A stretch of 46,135 nucleotides of DNA from SLJK01 sp964567295 (GTDB lineage: Bacteria > Bacillota > Dethiobacteria > DTU022 > UBA8154): contig CAZMLU010000010.1 in the NCBI GenBank assembly GCA_964567295.1, positions 1-46,135 on the forward strand. The letters are read 5' to 3'. The notes beneath the pieces are model-generated. The model was given only the letters and a program-made list of their open reading frames with translations, searched no databases and had not been told where the DNA came from. Positions 43,653-46,135 of the stretch are shown piece by piece. The position numbers and the translations under genes were made by a program. Within the stretch, counting starts at the first letter, position 1; every line of letters starts with the position of its first letter.

Positions 43653-44552
43653 TTGAAGAAAATAATTATTTTTATTTTAGTGCCGGCTCTAGTGCTGGTA
43701 TTTTCCATTACAATGATTTTTGCCGCAGAATCACCTGTCACTGAGGGGAACAGAATAGTTTCAAGCCAAGATTTTGTGTCTGATTATGAAGCGACCCTTG
43801 CGGAAGACAAGTTGCTGCAAAATGCTGCTCTTCAAAAGGCGAGAAGCGTTGAGCAAACCTTAGAATTTGATCCTCCGCCTCTGCTTCTGGACGGCGAAAC
43901 CATGATCCCTCTAAGAGCATTTTGTGAATACCTGGATATGGAGGTTTCCTGGAGCGAACAAACCAGAACAGTTACGGTCAAAGGGGAAACTTTTATGCTT
44001 CGCTTCCCTAAAGAAAATAATTCGGTTTACGTTAACGGGGCAGAGCTAGAAACAGACTATTCGTCAAAAATAATTGATGGCCATGCATATATTTCTCTGA
44101 AAATGATTGGGGGGATACTTGACCCCCTGCTCGACTGGGGGGAGCCGGAAAGAAAAGAAATGTTCCATAAACAGGTAGAAGAGCAGCTGGAAGAGTATGA
44201 AGCGCAAGAAGAGGCACAGGAAAGCAATGTAAGCGATAATAGCAATAAAAGCGAGGTTGCCTATTCCACAAAGGGAATAGCTTCCTGGTATGGAGGCAAT
44301 TTTCATGGCAGGAATACTGCCAGCGGTGAAGTTTATAACCAGAACGACTATACGGCAGCACACCTGGAACTGCCTTTTGGGACGGAGGTCAGGGTTACAT
44401 TTTTAGGCACAGGGGAAAGCGTTAAGGTGCGTATAAATGACCGTGGCCCGCATGTCTCGGGAAGAATAATTGACCTCTCCAGGCGGGCAGCAGAGGATAT
44501 AGGCCTTAAACCGCACGGCATTGGAACCGTAGAAATGCAAGTACTTAAGTAA
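43653..44552 (+). CDS. Secreted stalk-domain + RlpA-like double-psi beta-barrel protein
   Basis: A 299-residue exported protein. The signal peptide (KKIIIFILVPALVLVFS, cleavage near residue 25 after IFA) is followed by a copper-amine-oxidase N-terminal-like stalk domain (GETMIPLRAFCEYLDMEVSW, residues ~80-155). Next comes an acidic Glu/Gln linker (~165-200), then an RlpA double-psi beta-barrel with GIASWYGG, His237 (TAAHLELPFGT) and Asp263 (INDRGPHVSGRIIDLS), matching the catalytic residues of RlpA lytic transglycosylases. It probably acts on denuded peptidoglycan. Start TTG 43653 follows GGGGGAAGGA. It appears to be a single-gene transcript, bounded by a terminator on each side. Confidence 0.88.
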   Translation: MKKIIIFILVPALVLVFSITMIFAAESPVTEGNRIVSSQDFVSDYEATLAEDKLLQNAALQKARSVEQTLEFDPPPLLLDGETMIPLRAFCEYLDMEVSWSEQTRTVTVKGETFMLRFPKENNSVYVNGAELETDYSSKIIDGHAYISLKMIGGILDPLLDWGEPERKEMFHKQVEEQLEEYEAQEEAQESNVSDNSNKSEVAYSTKGIASWYGGNFHGRNTASGEVYNQNDYTAAHLELPFGTEVRVTFLGTGESVKVRINDRGPHVSGRIIDLSRRAAEDIGLKPHGIGTVEMQVLK

Positions 44553-44587
44553 TTCGCTATAATTAAGTTATTTATATTGCGCTTAAC

Positions 44588-44613
44588 AAGGGGAGCAATC
44601 CTCCCCTTTTTTT
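44588..44613 (+). terminator. Terminator after the RlpA gene
   Basis: AAGGGGAG (44588-44595) pairs with CTCCCCTT (44601-44608) across a 5-nt loop, followed by a T-run. Confidence 0.9.
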
Positions 44614-44631
44614 GTTTAAGCTCTATTTATC

Positions 44632-44660
44632 TTGCTTAATTCAAAATTTTCCAGTATAGT
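44632..44660 (+). promoter_or_regulatory. Promoter of the small coiled-coil gene
   Basis: TTGCTT (44632-44637), a 17-bp spacer and TATAGT (44655-44660), 58 bp before the ORF. Confidence 0.6.
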
Positions 44661-44717
44661 AGTACTTACTAAATAATATTATTAATTGTAATAAAAAGGA
44701 AGGAGGCGTATGAACCA

Positions 44718-45002
44718 ATGGAAAAAGAAGCCTATCAAAAGAAACTGGAAGCTCAATTAAAAGAATGGAAAGCCGAATTGGATAAAGTAAAGGCCCAAGC
44801 GGAAAAGAAAGAAGCAGAAGCAAAAATTTCTTACCAGGACAAAATCAAAGAGCTGGAAGCACAGTACCAAAAAATCAACGAAGAACTAAAAGGCTTGAAA
44901 GAAACAAGCACTGAGACATGGGAAGGTGTTAAAAAAGAACTGGAGAAAGGAACAGATGAGTTTAAGAAACAATTACAAGATCTATACTCTAAATTTAAAT
45001 AA
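44718..45002 (+). CDS. Small coiled-coil protein (sll1863-like stress protein)
   Basis: 94 residues, almost entirely Lys/Glu/Ala/Gln/Leu heptads (KKLEAQLKEWKAELDKVKAQ), predicted to be a long amphipathic helix with no membrane segment. Size and composition resemble the family annotated as sll1863 stress response proteins, but such low-complexity coiled coils are easy to confuse. AAGGAGG at 44699-44705 precedes ATG 44718; an ATG at 44710 is in another frame. It has its own promoter and terminator, so it is a single-gene transcript. Confidence 0.75.
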   Translation: MEKEAYQKKLEAQLKEWKAELDKVKAQAEKKEAEAKISYQDKIKELEAQYQKINEELKGLKETSTETWEGVKKELEKGTDEFKKQLQDLYSKFK

Positions 45003-45010
45003 GCTTCGGT

Positions 45011-45060
45011 TAACGTGCAAAGCGGGAGGTCTTCACTGTAAGTTCTCGCTTTTTACGTTA
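45011..45060 (+). terminator. Terminator hairpin after the coiled-coil gene
   Basis: AAAGCGGGA (45019-45027) pairs with TCTCGCTTT (45044-45052, one G-T), with an outer helix TAACGT (45011-45016)/ACGTTA (45055-45060). The T-run is enclosed within the outer helix. Confidence 0.65.
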
Positions 45061-45077
45061 TAGAATGAGAACCGTTT

Positions 45078-45650
45078 GCTGACCCGGAGAAAGCGAAAAT
45101 ATTGCAGCGCTTTTTCAAAGCTATCCCCGGCGGTTATGGGGAAGGGGACCTTTTCATGAGTGTCGACTTACAGCACTGTTTATCCTTTGCCTGCAATTTG
45201 AAAAAGGTTCTCCGGAAGAAAGGGAAGAGATTGTAAAGCTATACCTGCAGAACCTCCCTGGCTTTAACAACTGGGACCTGGTGGATGCCTCAGCCCATAA
45301 AATATTGGGTCCCTATTTAATCAATCAAAAAAAGGAGTTGCTCTATGATCTTGCCCAATCCGGGGATCTATGGCAGCAGAGGATCGCCGTTATGGCTACT
45401 TTCCATTTTATCAAAAACGGGCAGTACGAAGAAACCCTGAAGCTGGCAGAACGGTTTCAGGAGCACGAACACGACCTGATCCACAAAGCGGTGGGCTGGA
45501 TGCTCCGGGAGATTGGCAAGCGGGATGTTGATGCAGCATATTCTTTTTTACAAAAATATTATCATAACGATGCCCCGCACAATGCTCCGTTATGCCATCG
45601 GAAAATATGATCCACGGTTAAGAAAATTGTTTTTGAATGGAAAAATCTGA
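45078..45650 (+). pseudogene. alkD: DNA alkylation repair protein (AlkD-like), broken
   Basis: Fragments of an AlkD-type HEAT-repeat glycosylase occur in several frames. ADPEKAKILQRFFKAIPGGY and GEGDLFMSV (45078-45165) lie in one frame. After an apparent loss of ~35-40 residues, FEKGSPEEREEIVKLYLQNL, NNWDLVD and HDLIHKAVGWMLREIGKRD (to ~45560) lie in another. A further shift near 45565 then restores MPRTMLRYAIGKYDPRLRK to a stop at 45648. No start codon precedes the first fragment. At least two lesions make a working enzyme unlikely. A shorter piece (45281-45610) is an open frame but lacks both ends. Confidence 0.88.
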
Positions 45651-45822
45651 TTCATCCAGGAGCACACTTCCAAGCACAAAAGGCCTGAACAGGAAGTTCA
45701 GACTAGTTATCTGCTGCCTTAGTTCAAATCAACGGAGAAACAGGAAGAATTGACATTTTAAGTTCATGAATTAAAGCAGTTAAGTCAAGTTATTCTTATT
45801 CTCCAGAGAGGAGAGCTGGGAC

Positions 45823-46135
45823 TTGCCTACAATTGTCCTTATTATATTAATCATTATAATTTTTGCATTTGTCTTGCTTGCGGGGTTGCTCTTTATCCCT
45901 TTCAGATATAAAATTACGGGCAATCTCCGGGGAAGCAGTGTGGGGGCCAGATTACATCTAAAAGCGTTTGGTTGTTTAGGTTTCAGCCTACTCTACAAGG
46001 AAGGCACCTGGATGCTTCATTTTTCAGTATTTCAGGCTACTCTACCCTTTGTCTTCCCTTGGCAAAGAAGAGGGAAACTAAAAGAGAAAGGAGGAGAAGG
46101 AGACAAAGAAAAAGGGAAGTTTTCGTTCCAGGAAT
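45823..46135 (+). CDS. DUF2953 family membrane protein (3' truncated by window end)
   Basis: The frame is open from TTG 45823 to the window end. The product starts with one strong N-terminal helix (VLIILIIIIFAFVLLAGLLF) followed by PFRYKITG and a Lys/Glu-rich linker, the usual start of DUF2953 proteins. In spore-formers this gene commonly precedes ytfJ near scpB; here it lies after the alkD remnant, and what follows cannot be seen. GAGAGGAGAG lies ~8 bp upstream. The preceding 45651-45822 shows no gene; a TTGACA at 45752-45757 lacks a convincing -10. Confidence 0.7.
   Translation, partial: MPTIVLIILIIIIFAFVLLAGLLFIPFRYKITGNLRGSSVGARLHLKAFGCLGFSLLYKEGTWMLHFSVFQATLPFVFPWQRRGKLKEKGGEGDKEKGKFSFQE

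Noticed and set aside
45281..45610. A functional 109-aa protein
   Set aside because: It is the middle of a broken AlkD homologue, lacking both ends.
45752..45780. Promoter before DUF2953 starting with TTGACA
   Set aside because: No acceptable -10 element at 16-18 bp spacing.

Overview
This window is a chromosomal scaffold piece from an anaerobic, low-to-moderate-GC member of the Bacillota, probably the class Clostridia or a near relative (syntroph/acetogen-like). Signs of this are the clostridial housekeeping order (efp, asp23/amaP/DUF2273, nusB, xseAB, ispA, dxs, tlyA, nadK, recN, xerD, deoB), the IspH-S1 fusion, a CD1247-type protein, frequent TTG starts, and oxygen-sensitive Fe-S flavoenzymes. 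Every gene I can support lies on the + strand. The 100-base N run (1161-1260) is flanked by an exact 55-bp duplication, so it looks like a scaffolding artefact inside the class I aldolase gene fbaB.

Layout. 1-3236: the end of an unknown gene, fbaB, pilM and a pseudopilin. 3386-7036: Xaa-Pro peptidase, EF-P, a CD1247-type protein and the Asp23/AmaP/DUF2273 envelope group. 7097-16665: nusB, then, inserted into the usual nusB-folD-xseA order, a three-gene NuoE/NuoF/(GltD+NuoG-like) flavoprotein complex that best fits the Stn-type electron-bifurcating transhydrogenase, preceded by a near-consensus Rex operator. Three tandem FolD paralogues follow. The first is canonical; the second has lost the catalytic lysine, and the third has lost the Tyr, Lys and Gln of the active site. 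16662-23996: xseA, xseB, ispA, then a ~570-nt noncoding stretch that I identify as OLE RNA, with its own promoter, followed by its partner membrane protein gene (oapA), dxs, tlyA and nadK.

24083-31127: recN, xerD, deoB, pyrimidine-nucleoside phosphorylase, a CCA-adding-enzyme homologue whose catalytic DxD has become YxN, and a site-2 protease. 31171-36727: trpS, scpA, scpB, rluB, an unrecognised 167-aa gene, cmk and plsC. 36731-43332: the IspH-S1 fusion with a possible internal start for S1, a DUF512/PDZ radical-SAM-like protein, der, plsY and gpsA. 43653-46135: a secreted stalk-RlpA protein, a small coiled-coil protein, a broken alkD gene and the start of a DUF2953 membrane protein.

Two themes stand out. 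First, the NAD(P)H economy: a predicted Rex-controlled transhydrogenase next to one active-looking and two degenerate NADP-type FolD proteins, followed closely by the OLE RNA locus. Second, the backbone is the one that carries sporulation genes in spore-forming relatives, yet spoIIIA, spoIVB-spo0A, spoIIM, dacF-spoIIA-sigF, ytfJ/spmAB and spoIVA are all absent where they would be expected. This suggests an asporogenous lineage.
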